This document shows, in pieces, positions 22,306 through 33,567 of a stretch of 64,000 bases of DNA; position 1 is the first letter of the stretch, and each line of letters begins with the position of its first letter. A model generated the notes under the pieces. It was not told the DNA's origin and made no database searches. It worked only from the letters and a program-made list of their open reading frames with translations. The stretch comes from Triatoma infestans (taxonomy: Eukaryota > Arthropoda > Insecta > Hemiptera > Reduviidae): NCBI GenBank assembly GCA_011037195.1, contig JAAEAF010000269.1, positions 1-64,000 of the forward strand. Reading direction: 5' to 3'. A program made the position numbers and the translations under genes.

Positions 22306-22708
22306 CTAGCCAGTAGGTACTGGTTGAGCTCAGCTCAGAGTTATATACACGCATCTAGCCAGTAGGCACTGATTGTGCTCAGCTCAAAGTTATATATACG
22401 CATCTAGCCAGTAGGCACTGATTGTGCTCAGCTCAGAGTTATATACACGCATCTAGCCAGTAGGCACTGATTGTGCTCAGCTCAGAGTTATATACACGCA
22501 TCTAGCCAGTAGGCACTGATTGTGCTCAGCTCAGAGTTATATACACGCATCTAGCCAGTAGGCACTGATTGTGCTCAGCTCAGAGTTATATACACGCATC
22601 TAGCCAGTAGGCACTGATTGTGCTCAGCTCAGAGTTATATACACGCATCTAGCCAGTAGGCACTGATTGTGCTCAGCTCAGAGTTAGATACACTCATCTA
22701 GCCAGTCG
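22306..22708. repeat. Satellite array, 49-bp unit x 8.2
   Basis: Unit begins 'ctagccagtaggcactgatt' and contains 'gtgctcagctcagagtta' and 'tatacacgcat'. Interior units are almost identical; the first and last differ more, as expected for an array homogenised from the centre. Confidence 0.95.
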
Positions 22709-22734
22709 AAATTGTAAGTCCCCCGAGCGAGGTG

Positions 22735-23410
22735 GAGTTATGTATCATCTTTTCGGATGGTTCGGTAATGGAAAGTAATGCAGGGTTTTCTCAACAAGCT
22801 TTTTACATTTCAGAATCATCTGACCAATTTGTGACCATTAGCTTCCAATTTTGATGGGAAAGTCAGAGCCATTCTTTTTGCCTTCTGCTTTATTGAACAG
22901 GTTCAAGCAAGACAAATGGTAATACTTATCGATACCTAAGCTGCAATATTAGCATCCTGAGATTCAGTGAATCTTACGACGTACTAGAATGTAGCAACAT
23001 TATGATAAACTGTAATCAGTTTGGAGGATTACTGTGTTGCAGGGGATCCCGAGTCACTGCAGGGTAGCTGGAAATGAAAGATTAATCGATTGGCTAAACT
23101 AGTTGCACAAAATGGAGAAATCATTTGCGCCAGTGGAATCCAGCTCAGTGAAGAGGTTTCTCCAGGGCAGAACTAAAAAGGTGTGATTGTATTGCGCTTG
23201 GTAAACAATGGAGTACATACTGAGCAGCATATCCCATTTCTCATGAACTGCCCAGAGGAATTTTCCTGGCTTGTTTTCGACTTGTGACAGCCCAAGATTA
23301 TTTGCAAGCGCATTCTGTAGCCTTGAAATCGTTGAAAGCCCGCACTAATGCAATGAGCGGAGTTCACCTCCAAGTCTGTGAGGATTCGCAAACTTTAGAC
23401 TGGCTGTAGG
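22735..23410 (+). pseudogene. Decayed LINE RNase H domain and C-terminal tail
   Basis: In shifting frames the translation shows the RNase H order: 'IFSDGSVMESNAGF' (first catalytic Asp block), 'AILFAFCFIEQVQARQM' then 'VILIDT' (usual E and D blocks), 'IPSHCRVAGNERLIDWL' (usual PSHxGVxGNExAD block with several key residues lost), and further on 'RLVTAQDYLQAH' and 'NAMSGVHLQVC', the tail that follows RNase H in jockey/I-type LINEs. Several stops interrupt it. The domain would remove RNA from RNA-DNA hybrids during retrotransposition. No other part of the parent element lies nearby. Confidence 0.7.
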
Positions 23411-23650
23411 CCTGAAAAAACTGAAAAAATTCAGTAAAGTCGCCCATTCGGTAGATGGATTTTGCTCGAAACCTTCGAATCAGATGCAGTGATAGTTCAG
23501 ATATTTTAGTCACACACACAGATGGTATATATATAAAACCATTCGCTAAACATTTTTTTCTTATTTAGGAGGACTCAAAACATGTATAATCGATGAAAAC
23601 CAATTTTTAAAATCTGCAGCGATCGTACTCTCTATACTCTATACTCTATA
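23400..23650 (+). repeat. Repeat X copy, right half
   Basis: Landmarks: 'actgaaaaaattcagtaaag', 'attttgctcgaaaccttcga', 'gtcacacacaca', 'ccattcgctaaacattttt' and 'ggactcaaaacatgt' followed by 'ataatcgatgaaaa'. Confidence 0.6.
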
Positions 23651-24990
23651 TACTCTTGCTAGCAGTGAGAGCAAGTAAACAGATTGCCATCATTACTTCT
23701 AATCAACAGTAAGGGAAAATACAAATAGTCGAGATCTAAATACGCAATAACAAACTTGCCAAAATGTAGTACGGGAATGTATTTGATTAAAATAAAAAGT
23801 TTCGGTTAAATTAATGAATATTTAATACAATACATTGCAAACTGTGAGTGCAGTTTATATTGGGTTTGTTATATAATATAATAATAATGAATATCTAATT
23901 ATTTGGGCTTGGCTATCCTTTGTGCACAACATACAAAGTGCGGTCGGGCGAGCTAGACTAGATTCAGGCACCTACGTGCCAGCTAACTGTATCTTGTTTG
24001 TTTCCTTCTTGTAATCTATCATGCGAACTATCTGCCTACATGCTGTTTTTTATCTGTTGACCCATATATCCTAATAAAACACACACACACAAAACATTGA
24101 GTGAGATATCTGTAGAGTAGACGGCATATAATCCGCTCATATATTGATGGAGTGATATAGAGTTCGGAACTTAGTGCAGCACCATGGGGGGGGGGTATAG
24201 TGTCCTGCGACCTTGTAAGGGCCAGGGCAAGGGCATTTTTCAGCCACATCCCATTCAGTTCTATTTCACTAAACAAGTCCATGAGGGAGAGTCTTGGGAG
24301 GATATCTCCTGCCCCAACTCCCAGTTTGTAGCCAGGCTTCTAAAGCTTGTCTGATGAAAGAGTTGCAGCGTGTCAGGAGTGAATTGGGTTCTCCTCCTCT
24401 ATCTCCTATACAATCTGGAGATAGGAAAACAAAAGGAATAATAAGAGCCCTTGGAACATGTATCAATGCTCACCAACTCAAGTTCGTTCAGGAGACTTCG
24501 AAATAAGTATTTTCTATGAAAACTTGATTTCGAAATTTGATACAAACGTAATGTCGCATTAGTAGGGGAAATAAAACAGACTAATTCATGAATATAGCTA
24601 TATACAGTATTATGGAGAAGTGATGAAAAAAGCAAGTGAACAGTGCGAGCCAGAGAGGGGCAGGGCCCACACAATCTATCCGTCTGTACAGCTGGCTCCT
24701 CCACCAACTGGGCACCCACCACAAGGGCACATTATTGCGCCTCCTTCCCCCACCTCTGTATATGCGCTACATACATTACGCTCACTATATTTCCTTTGAA
24801 ACTGTCCCCCTACTAACTGCCTTATATTATATAAAATAATTTGAACAAATTTGAATCTTAATTTTTTTGAAATTATTAAGAACAATAGTTAATTTATAGA
24901 AAATTAATTTATAAACTTTCATATTAGAAATTCACTAGACTAAAAAATGTTTAATATTTTCTTTCAATCCGGCTAACAAATCTCCAAACA
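23651..24990. other. Unassigned sequence
   Basis: Includes a weak repeat X inner piece near 24515 ('cttgatttcgaaatttg'). A frame at 24294-24506 has coding-like composition but no recognisable family or splice context. Confidence 0.4.
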
Positions 24991-25087
24991 AACATTATTG
25001 GATAAGGAGACAATAATAATTCTCGACCATTTGATTTAGATGATGAAGGTATGGAGAAGCGGTCAAAAAAATACTTTTATAGATTAT

Positions 25088-25120
25088 CCAACGTTTCGAC
25101 AAATGGATATCTTCTTCACG
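25088..25120 (-). other. Degenerate Penelope-type hammerhead motif
   Basis: On the minus strand: 'GUGAAGA' (core C replaced by G), stem II GAUA/UGUC with loop UCCAUU, 'GAAAC', then 'GUUGG'. The layout is that of Penelope-type hammerheads, but the first core base and stem I are wrong. The surrounding 25000-25200 may be part of a Penelope-like terminal repeat; that is inference. Confidence 0.35.
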
Positions 25121-25199
25121 GGTACACATGAAAAGGATGAAAAATTCTTTCAAACATAGTAAATAATAATACACTAAAAGCAGAAAAACATGAACTAAA

Positions 25200-25720
25200 C
25201 AAAAAAAACTGGTGTGAAACACACACACAACTTTCTCTAACAAACTTGTAATTGACCAATTTTACAGTTCCAATACCAAATTTAATAAAATTCGATTATG
25301 GCGAAAACTAAAAAAACTGTTCAGCAATGCCGCACTTCCGGTTTACTAATTTTCTTGAAACTCGGATGTTTGGCAATTTATTTATTTCTAATTAATTTTG
25401 TTTAGATGGCAGAATCGTATGAATACCTAAGATAGCACTTAGAGGAAAACATAACCCCACCCCTCCACCAAAAATTCTCTTAAATGAATTTACCCGAAGA
25501 AATATTGCAAATAAAAGTTGTAGCTCTCTGTATGTGCAGTTGATATATCAAGTTTAAGGAAAATCGTTGGAGCCATTTTCGAAAAAATTGCAAAAAAGTG
25601 AAAAAAACCATTGTGTAAAATAGTACATCCAGTTGAGAATTTAGGCAGGCTACTAACTGTCGGATCCCGTTGTGATATCTAATCGGAATATCAAGTTTGA
25701 ACTTTCTACGAGACAGTCTA
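25200..25720 (+). repeat. Repeat X copy
   Basis: Starts with the outer end 'ctggtgtgaaacacacacac', then 'cgcacttccggtttactaat', 'aaggaaaatcgttggagcc', 'gtacatccagttgagaattt' and 'cggaatatcaagtttgaact'. Two partial copies appear joined. Confidence 0.65.
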
Positions 25721-26290
25721 CAAGGCTGAGTTGTCTTTCTAACTACTCATTATGCAATTCCTAGCTTCGACTAATTATAATTACTACTAACTACGTATTG
25801 GGTACATAAGATCCTTATAATAAATAACTGGAACACAATGAATTAGAACCAAACTGTCAAACAGATAATAATACAATAAATGAAGAAGTAAGAAAAAATG
25901 AAATTATAGTTTCAGTAAGATTAAGGAGAGGTGGTCAAAGGCGCCATCTGGACTGCACGGCCAAGGCGCGTTACTACATGGCTAGAATTTCTCTCTCGAC
26001 CACAGATACATTCACTTGGAGTGTCACATATAGTTTATCCATGTTAAAGAACTCGTTAAACAAAGTAGTTGTTGCTGCACTGTGCGTGACCAACTTCCTC
26101 CGAATATCTAAACGTCTAATAGGGCTGCTGAGCATTACTTTCATGTAAGTGATGGACACGTGATATAACGACTGCTTGAATATGACTACACGTGTGGCAG
26201 CTACCTCTGGTATTTTCATAGTTAAACTAGAACTGTGCAATGAAAACTTGTTTTGTTCAGTCTGTAAAATCACTTAATAGAATAATTATG
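25721..26290. other. Unassigned sequence
   Basis: No supported feature; the 99-codon minus frame at 25974-26273 shows no family signature. Confidence 0.4.
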
Positions 26291-26294
26291 TGTT

Positions 26295-26610
26295 GTAAGG
26301 GAACGGATTAACTCAGTGGTGGCCCGGATTGTTGTTCTAGGCCGGATTGCTGTTGTTTTTCTTGGGGTAGCTAGATGGGCACAGCGGGGCTTTCGATAGC
26401 GTAGGGTATGCCCCCCCCACACAGACAAATAATGATAATAACTCAGTGGTAGTGCACTGAGAGGTCCCGAGTACGAATCCAGCAGTGCTGACCTTGGACT
26501 TTCTCTTCCTGGGAGGCTCTATAGCTGTCTATCCGGCGATGGGCAGTGTTGCCTGTAGCTAGAGAACACAGCTCGGAGGCCGGCAGTGCACTGAGAAGGC
26601 TCTGAGGGAC
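26295..26610 (+). mobile_element. tRNA-derived SINE (family 1), interrupted
   Basis: A box-like 'taactcagtggtagtgcac' and B box-like 'gagtacgaatccagcag' lie at tRNA spacing if the 118-bp insert at 26321-26438 is removed. A body follows with 'tctcttcctgggaggctcta', ending in an A-rich tail near 26611-26622. The same body occurs reversed at 27105-27275. Confidence 0.75.
26321..26438. mobile_element. 118-bp insertion inside the SINE A box
   Basis: Flanked by an exact 12-bp direct repeat 'taactcagtggt' (26309-26320 and 26439-26450), which is part of the SINE A box. The insert starts 'ggcccggattg' and ends in the tail 'aataatgataa', the look of a short 3' piece placed by LINE machinery. Its source family is not known. 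Confidence 0.75.
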
Positions 26611-26622
26611 TTAAAAAAAAAG

Positions 26623-27104
26623 AAAAGCGGAATGTTAGTTTCACAGCCGCAACAAGACATTGGCCACCCAGTTCTGACTGGTTAGTCGTCAATGTAAAAC
26701 CATCTCACCAATTGCTTCCTTAATGTAATATCTGAAGGTAATATTTTGCAAAATATATATAATCTGAATGAAACCAAAAGAAAGCTTAATACTTATTAAA
26801 ACGCAGAAATACGAAGGCGACCGAGTGCACAAAGATCTATTTGGCTGATTTATTAAAATTATAAAATGGAATTAAGAATGAGGGCGGCCCGTGGGATGAT
26901 ATACTCGTACAGTGTTGCCAATTTGTTATTATCTAGTTATTAAATTGGTCACAACACTGTCCGCACACAACACAGGCGGCAACACTGCTGCTAATATCTA
27001 ACTATCTGAAACTATTACTGTTATTTATTAGAATTGCCATTTTTATGCAACCGCACACTAATTGTTGCTAAAAGATATCCTGATAACTATTTGATCTAGA
27101 GACG
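26623..27104. other. Unassigned sequence
   Basis: A small inverted pair around 'acagtgttgccaattt' (26911) and 'aattggtcacaacactgt' (26943) could form a hairpin. Nothing else is seen. Confidence 0.4.
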
Positions 27105-27275
27105 TCTGAAAAATCTTTTGGGCATCCTAGAGCCTCTACAGCTCACTGTCCAACAGCGGAAGCTATCTAGGCTCCTAGGAAGAGAAAAACTAGGGCTGTA
27201 CTGCTGGACTCGAACCCGGAACCTCCGCGTTGCTAGTCCAGCGCGCTACCACTCAGCTAATCCCTTCTCACGTAA
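27105..27275 (-). mobile_element. tRNA-derived SINE (family 1)
   Basis: On the minus strand: 'ggattagctgagtggtagcg' (A box), an anticodon-arm-like stretch with 'ctagca', 'gggttcgagtccagc' (B box), then the body 'ttttctcttcctaggagcct'. The head resembles tRNA-Ala. RNA polymerase III would transcribe an active copy. Confidence 0.8.
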
Positions 27276-27427
27276 CGGCTAAGTGAAAATATCCAGTTTA
27301 AAGAAAATTTGTCTGTTTAATAATTGAATGAAGCAGAGTCGTGTTAGTGTTTCACTTAGATATTTTTTCTCTGTAATAGTCGGCGGCCATTTTTTCAATA
27401 CCCATTATATAGTCTCATGCAATACAT

Positions 27428-27945
27428 ACTAAACAAGTCACAAAAGCACAGTCCTTACTAAACAAGTCACAATAGCATAGTCCTTACTAAACACGCCACA
27501 AAAGCCAGTCCATATTAAACAAGCCACAGAAGCACAGTCCTTACTAAACAAGTCACAAAAGCACAGTCCTTACTAAACAAGTCACAATAGCATAGTCCTT
27601 ACTAAACACGCCACAAAAGCCAGTCCATATTAAACAAGCCACAGAAGCACAGTCCTTACTAAACAAGTCACAATAGCACAGTCCTTACTAAACAAGCCAC
27701 AAAAGCAGAGCCCTTACTAAACAAGTCACAATAGCACAGTCCTTACTAAACAAGTCACAATAGCACAGTCCTTACTAAACAAGTCACAATAGCACAGTCC
27801 TTACTAAACAAGTCACTATAGCACAGTCCTTACTAAACAAGTCACAAAAGCCAGTTCGTACTAAACAAGCCACAAAAACACAGTCCTTACTACACAAGCC
27901 ACAAAAGCACAGTCCTTACTAAACAATACACAAAAGCGTGATCTT
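27428..27945. repeat. Satellite array, 29-bp unit x about 18, with higher-order structure
   Basis: Unit built from 'actaaacaagtcacaaaagc' plus 'acagtcctt'. A four-unit block with the variants 'aaacacgccac' and 'gccagtccatatt' occurs twice, about 115 bp apart (near 27486 and 27601), so blocks as well as single units have been copied. Confidence 0.9.
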
Positions 27946-28179
27946 ACTACATGCAAGAATTCTGATTGAAAAACTCACGCGACGTTTCCTTACTGTAATT
28001 CTAATTGATACATAATTTATTATTAAACTAACAATGTTTACTAAATGTGTAACATTACTTATAAATCAAGGCAGTGGGATTACAATTTTTGGACTGTCAG
28101 AGGTCAACCCCTTTGTAATGGCCGTTCCAGAAAGCCTAAATCACAGGTACCCAGCAAGCAATTAAAAAGTGAGAGGTCT

Positions 28180-28800
28180 AAATCTATGGAGTGAGCACTC
28201 CACGTTCAATGAAAATGCCTGCTACAGTTTCTAAGAAAATTTTAAAAAATAATAAAAACTACTGCTGTAAAATGGCGCTTGCGGTGAAACGGTTTCCTTC
28301 AAACTTGGCATCTAGTAATGTATTTACTGCACCTTAATATTATACAGGCGTTAGAACTGTATGTTCGACCTCAGTGGTATTGTACACCCAGAACACCCCA
28401 AAAATACAAATGATAAACATTTATATGTACTGTTAGTACGCAAGATTAAAGAAAATCATTGGAGCCGTTTTAAAGCAAATGTTAAAAACTGAAAAAAATA
28501 TTCGGTAATGGGTCACTTCTGATTGATGGAGTTTGGTCGAAAAATTCCGGCCAAATTCAATGTTGGCACCTAATCGAAATATCAAATTTTATCTTCTGTG
28601 ATTTTTCATTTTTGAGATATTTTGTCCATTCACAAACGCACGCATACAGACGCGCGCGCATACTACACACACACTCACACGGCCATAAATACTCTAAGAC
28701 TATTAGCTAAAAAAAATATTTATCATACTCAGGATAATAAAAATATGTATTTCCGGTCAAACTCATTTCGAAAATTTGATACGATGCAATACTTCCGCTT
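28180..28800 (+). repeat. Repeat X copies
   Basis: Two joined forward copies; the second is nearly complete: 'cccaaaaatacaaatgataa', 'aaagaaaatcattggagccg', 'ggtcacttctgattgatgga', 'cgaaatatcaaatttta', 'tttttgagatattttgtcca', a CA/CG-rich patch (28630-28680), and 'cgaaaatttgatacgatgca'. Confidence 0.7.
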
Positions 28801-30640
28801 TCAGCTTTAAGGAAACAGTAGAAAGTGTGAAAGTACGAAGCAGTGCGTTGGTCATCATACGGTCATGGGCAATAGTGGGCTTATCAGATTAGACCATAAT
28901 ATAATATGTAGTAATGTCGGTGTAGAGTGTAGACATTAGTGATGATAACTCCTTCAGTTTACAATACGTTGGTGCAATACATAGTTGCGTTGCAGGCCTG
29001 TCTATATAGCCATACGTTCAGGCGTTATATTTGATTTGAAGAAATTGCCATTTGTATTTTCTGTGCCATTAGAATGTCAGTTTTTGTAGCACAACTGGCA
29101 GCAGTTAGGAGAATCAACGTTCAGCTTGGTATTTTACTTGAATCAATGAAACTTTATTGCTTATAGAGATTACAAATCTCATGGCAAGAGTTGACCTTAC
29201 AAGATAATAAATACAGAACACATAATATGTTTTGTATGATTGTAATAATTGGATTAATTAAACAGAATTATTTTCAAAATTAAGAATGCACTACAACAAA
29301 CTGAAAATTAACAACTGATTCAGTACAAACAAAACAAATAAATTAAAAATAATCTTCAAAGTAGTTGATTCAAGAATAATAAATTGTGCTATAGGATAGT
29401 TTTAAAGCAAAACAGTTTTAAAGGTAAGCAACAGGCAGTTCGGTGTAAAATTATTTTTCTAAATTTTAAACAACTAGTTACAAAAAGAAATATATTATTA
29501 ATTTTCTCATTATCATCAAGATTTAATAAGTTAAATTACTTTTAATCTAAGGTTGTGTTACAGTGAGCTGTATAGTTATTGATAAATTTGTATCTTTACT
29601 GGTTGAGAACTGGACAAGTTAGGAACAAATAATGTAATCTATTATTTTTGCGCCGTTTCAAAGCGGGTAGAGTCAAGATGGAATTTAGCTGAGCAGTTTG
29701 AATAGTTTAGGCGATTTGTGTACTTTCCAGAAAGATGTAGTTGCCATATAATCCTCACCTTATGATTCTTCACGTTTAATAACTTTCACTGTTGCCTAGT
29801 GTGCTGCAGGTTCTGTAGTATGTATTGAAAGTGGTAACAATATGCACCAAACAGAACACACATGCCATCGGCACCCAACCCCTGAGCCCTCTTAACATTT
29901 TCAAGAAAATTTTAATTTATTTACTACAAGAGCTTCCTTCCCCCTCTCCGGAAGCTGCCGATGCAATGCACTTCACTCAATTGTTCAATATTAATTATTT
30001 TCGCAATTATTTCATTTAGCCATGGTTACAATCTGTTTCCACGGTTACTATAAATGGTGTATTAAATTGTTTAAAACTGGACTAACGGCCCCCGTCTTAT
30101 AGGCCGCATTTTAATGAAAAGCAGGTCCGAGGTGATCTTCTCCAGAGAGGTCGATCGAAAGTAAAAAATCAGTTAGACGCACCACTTTAAAGATATTTAG
30201 GAAAATAAAGAAAAACTGTAAGATTTAACCCTACCTCTTAGTTTCTCTGTTAATAAGTATACGAATAATCAAGTCGAGCGTCATGGTTTTATTTTATTTA
30301 TTTTATGCTGTTAAACCATACATACAAACATACACGCACATACACACACAAGCACGCATACATATACATTGTGAATATAATTCAGAAAAGCCCTCACCCC
30401 TCCTACCATTCTTAAAAAAAATCTGTGACAAATGGTGCAAACCGGTTGAAAATCCGTCTGATTATAATTGTATAGTATTTTTAATATAAATGTAATACAT
30501 TGCCGTAATGACGTAGTTCCTTTAATGGAGAATAATTTAGTTGGACTCCCTGAGCATTATTTCCCAACATATTAAATAGATAAACTTTATGTTTATAGTT
30601 AGACTTTAGAGGCACTTATGTCATCCACAGGTATTATTTT
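28801..30640. other. Unassigned sequence with minor repeat tails
   Basis: 29145-29235 on the minus strand ends 'gcaataaagtttcattg', resembling a LINE 3' end with a poly-A signal. 30405-30460 holds 'gacaaatggtgcaaaccg' and 'ttgaaaatccgtc', a motif shared with 36301-36480. No gene is supported. Confidence 0.4.
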
Positions 30641-30915
30641 CCTTGTTGTGGTGGTTAGTACCACAGAGCTGGAAAGCATCAGAGACATTTTCCGTGCTTC
30701 ATTTTGTGATCATCGGTTTTGGGCGTTCGCCCATCTTCAGGATGCGTTTGTCAGACAGTGTGATATCGCAGACTTGCACAGAGCTACACAAAGTGTAAAC
30801 TGAATTTGCTCTGTGCAAGTTTGTGTTATCACACTGTCTGACAAACGTTCGTCCTGAAGATGGACGAACGCCCGAAACGTGTCGATGAAGCAGGCTATCA
30901 CGGAAAATGTCTCTG
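30641..30915. mobile_element. Ribozyme-bearing foldback element, copy 4
   Basis: The best long foldback copy in the window. It has the one-sided tail (reverse of 'gctttccagctctg', here at 30662-30676), left arm 30676-30780, right arm 30800-30915. The arms pair through the middle ('acagtgtgata' with 'tatcacactgt'), so the whole element can fold. An 8-bp repeat 'attatttt' (30633-30640 and 30916-30923) is a plausible target-site duplication. The left-arm ribozyme is broken (GAAA became AAAA and GUC is lost); the right-arm one is nearly intact. Confidence 0.75.
30849..30890 (+). ncRNA. Hammerhead ribozyme, nearly intact
   Basis: Stem I CGUC (30850-30853) pairs with GAUG (30884-30887); core CUGAAGA 30854-30860; stem II GGAC/GCCC with one A-C mismatch and loop GAAC; GAAA 30874-30877; cleavage expected after C30883. 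Only the stem II mismatch weakens it. Confidence 0.5.
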
Positions 30916-31645
30916 ATTATTTTACTTATTTAGTCTGATTATTTCACTTTATATGAGCATTTCTCTCATTATGACATCGGTATGATCTTAATTATTTAAT
31001 GGCTAGAATAGAATAGAATAGAATAGAAATGCTTTATTGACAAACATTTATGACATGTAAATAAACAAAAGAAAACTTCAAAGCTAATCGGCTTGGTGCT
31101 TAACGTCGTCAGCCAGAGTTGTCATCAATTGTGTACAACAGTATTTACTACCTTGAACACTACCAACTAACAAAATAAATAAAAGCAACATAAACAAAAT
31201 AAATTTTCTTCTTAATAGAAATAAATATAACTTCTGAAAAACATATGAATAATCTTATAAGCACTTTAAAAAATAAATATCTTACGAAAATAGAATAAAC
31301 TAAAAGAACTATTTGTATATATACAATATTGATAGAGAGGCAGGTTTTCAATTTTTCACTATGTGCGCAATAGTTAAACTCCTGCACAAATAGGCTTCTA
31401 TATTTATAGGCATATGTATGAAAATTAATTAGGTTTCTCCAATTTGCACCATTCAATACATTTATCACTTCATTCAGCGATAGTAACTTCTTACCAAACC
31501 ACTTCACGCGCCATTCCTGTAAAGTGGAGCATACACCCAATAATGATAAACATCCTCCATTTCATTACTGTTACAAAGAGAGCACCTTCTTTGTTCCTCG
31601 GATCTACAAATACTGGCGTTAAGCTTAATTAGCTGTCCACGCTAT

Positions 31646-32629
31646 TTAAATAAATATAACTCTTATAGACCTTAAATTATTGTGATCTGAGATATAATGA
31701 TTTTCTGAGGAGAACAACTTCAGATCCTTATACAAAATATGAAAACTAGATTTTTGCGTCTTACATATCATTTCATACCTAAATTCTTGTTTTAACGCTT
31801 CTAAAATATTTGTACACATATCTTCTGACAGATAATCCAACTGCAAACCCAATTTATTACACAAGTCTAAATTATCTTTATGCCACGATATGTTCTTCTC
31901 AATAATTTGCTTCGCCAAAATTTTAGGCAGCCTTGAATCCGGCATCAACAAAACCTTTTTAATGTAGTTAAAGTGCAAATTCATCGTAAAGAAAAAAATC
32001 GGGTAGAGATTTGTTTCCAGGTACAAAATATACCTAGGGGAATTAAATGGTAACGAGAACAATCTTTTTATAAAGTATAGATTTAATTTTTCAATTTCTT
32101 CAAAACCACGGCTCCCCCAGACCTGCGCCGCATAACATACTATTGAGCGCACACAGGCATTAAAGATGACCATTTTCTTTGATATTGGTATTTCATTTTT
32201 ATTAAGAATGTTACTATAGGTGAAATTCAAGGCGAACTTAGCTTTAAGAGACTTTTCTAAAAAGTGTTTTTTAAGATTGATACGTGGAGTAAAACCAATC
32301 CCTAAATAACTATAATAATTAACGATTTCCAAGGGTTTACCATCCATCTTCCACTTTTCATTTTTCGCACGCCTTCCTCCTCGCCCAAATAACATCACTT
32401 TAGATTTCCTTTTATTAACTGTTAAATTCCACAGACTGCAATAGCGTGATAAATTATTAATCATCATTTGCAGTACATTTGGATCTGGCGCCAGCAACAC
32501 AATGTCGTCGGCGTACATAAGACATCTTATGTTTACTCCCCCGATAAAGACTCCTCCACCAATATTATCATAAAAATCATTCATGAAAATTGAAAATAAA
32601 CTAGGGGAGAGTAGACAACCCTGTTTCAA
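31646..32629 (-). pseudogene. LINE B reverse transcriptase, C-terminal half
   Basis: 327 open codons starting at 'MKQGCLLSPSLFSIF' (the usual LKQGCxLSPxLF block) and continuing with the catalytic 'LMYADDIVLLA' (YADD intact), 'NLTVNKRKSKVMLF', 'NYYSYLGIGF' and 'CYAAQVWG', the normal order of palm and thumb blocks. It is the longest surviving frame of this element. Upstream palm block 'FFIDFKAAFDSPDR' lies in another frame near 32790, so the enzyme is split by a frameshift between 32640 and 32890. Confidence 0.9.
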
Positions 32630-33567
32630 TCCTACCGCCGTTCTAAAGACTCTGTAAGCCCGTTTTTAGTCATACTGCGGATTCCGTCCGTAAACCTATA
32701 CAACCCTCGAACGGCTTCAATAAATTTATTTGATGCTCCTAATTGGAATAATTGGTAAAAAATTGAATTCCTATCCGGAGAGTCAAATGCTGCCTTAAAA
32801 TCTATAAAAAAGGCGTATGTTTTGTGACGTTTTAAACGGGTTTGCAGTCCGTAACATTCACCAAATTAAATATGTTGTCAATCGTTGAATACCCTTTTCA
32901 GAATCCCGCTTGATATTCATTAATTACATTATTTTCAGATATCCAACGATCCAGTCTCAATAATAATAAACCCGAAAATAATTTAGCTACGCAATCTGTG
33001 AATGCTATTCCACGATAATTACTAATTTCCCCTACATCACCTTTCTTGAAAAGAGGAAAAATAATTGATTTACAGAAACTGTTTGGTATATCAGAAGATT
33101 CATAAATTGAATTAAAAAACCTTATCAAAGTTTTATCCAAAAAATTATCGGGACTAGCTTTATAAAATTCATAAGGGATACGATCATATCCCGACGCTTT
33201 TCCATCTTTTGCTTTCTTTAATACTTGCTTTAATTCTGTAACTTCAAAGGGTCTATCGAGAGTTTCATTACAAATAAACGGAGGTGCATATAAGAAAGGT
33301 GACGCTTCAACAGGTGGGTTTAAAAGATTCCTGAAGTGTTCTACCCATTTTTCTCCTTTTATTTCCGGACTTCCTACAACTTTCTGTTTTTTGTAAAGTG
33401 ACCAAATCCCAAAATTCTTTCGAAGTACTAACATTATTAAATTTTTCTATAATGGCTAATTGGTGGTTTTTCTTTTTTAATTTCCATAATTGTTTAAAAT
33501 CTCTATTAGCACTTACATAATGCCTTCTAATCAATTCACTATTGGTTTTTTTAAATAGTTTCAGCAA
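32630..33567 (-). pseudogene. LINE B reverse transcriptase, N-terminal half, frameshifted
   Basis: Frames 32898-33434 and 33307-33567 carry the fingers: 'KDGKASGYDRIPYEFYK', 'SDIPNSFCKSIIFPLFKKGD', 'SNYRGIAFTDCVAKLFSGLL' and 'INEYQAGF'. The block with catalytic Asp ('FIDFKAAFD') follows in a third frame. Frameshifts around 33420 and 32890 break it. Confidence 0.85.

Noticed and set aside
24294..24506. A coding-like 70-codon frame
   Set aside because: No recognisable family and no convincing acceptor or donor; left unannotated.
27428..27945. A regular array of short repeats resembling a CRISPR array
   Set aside because: The units are contiguous with no unique spacers, the DNA is eukaryotic, and no cas-like gene is near. 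It is a satellite.
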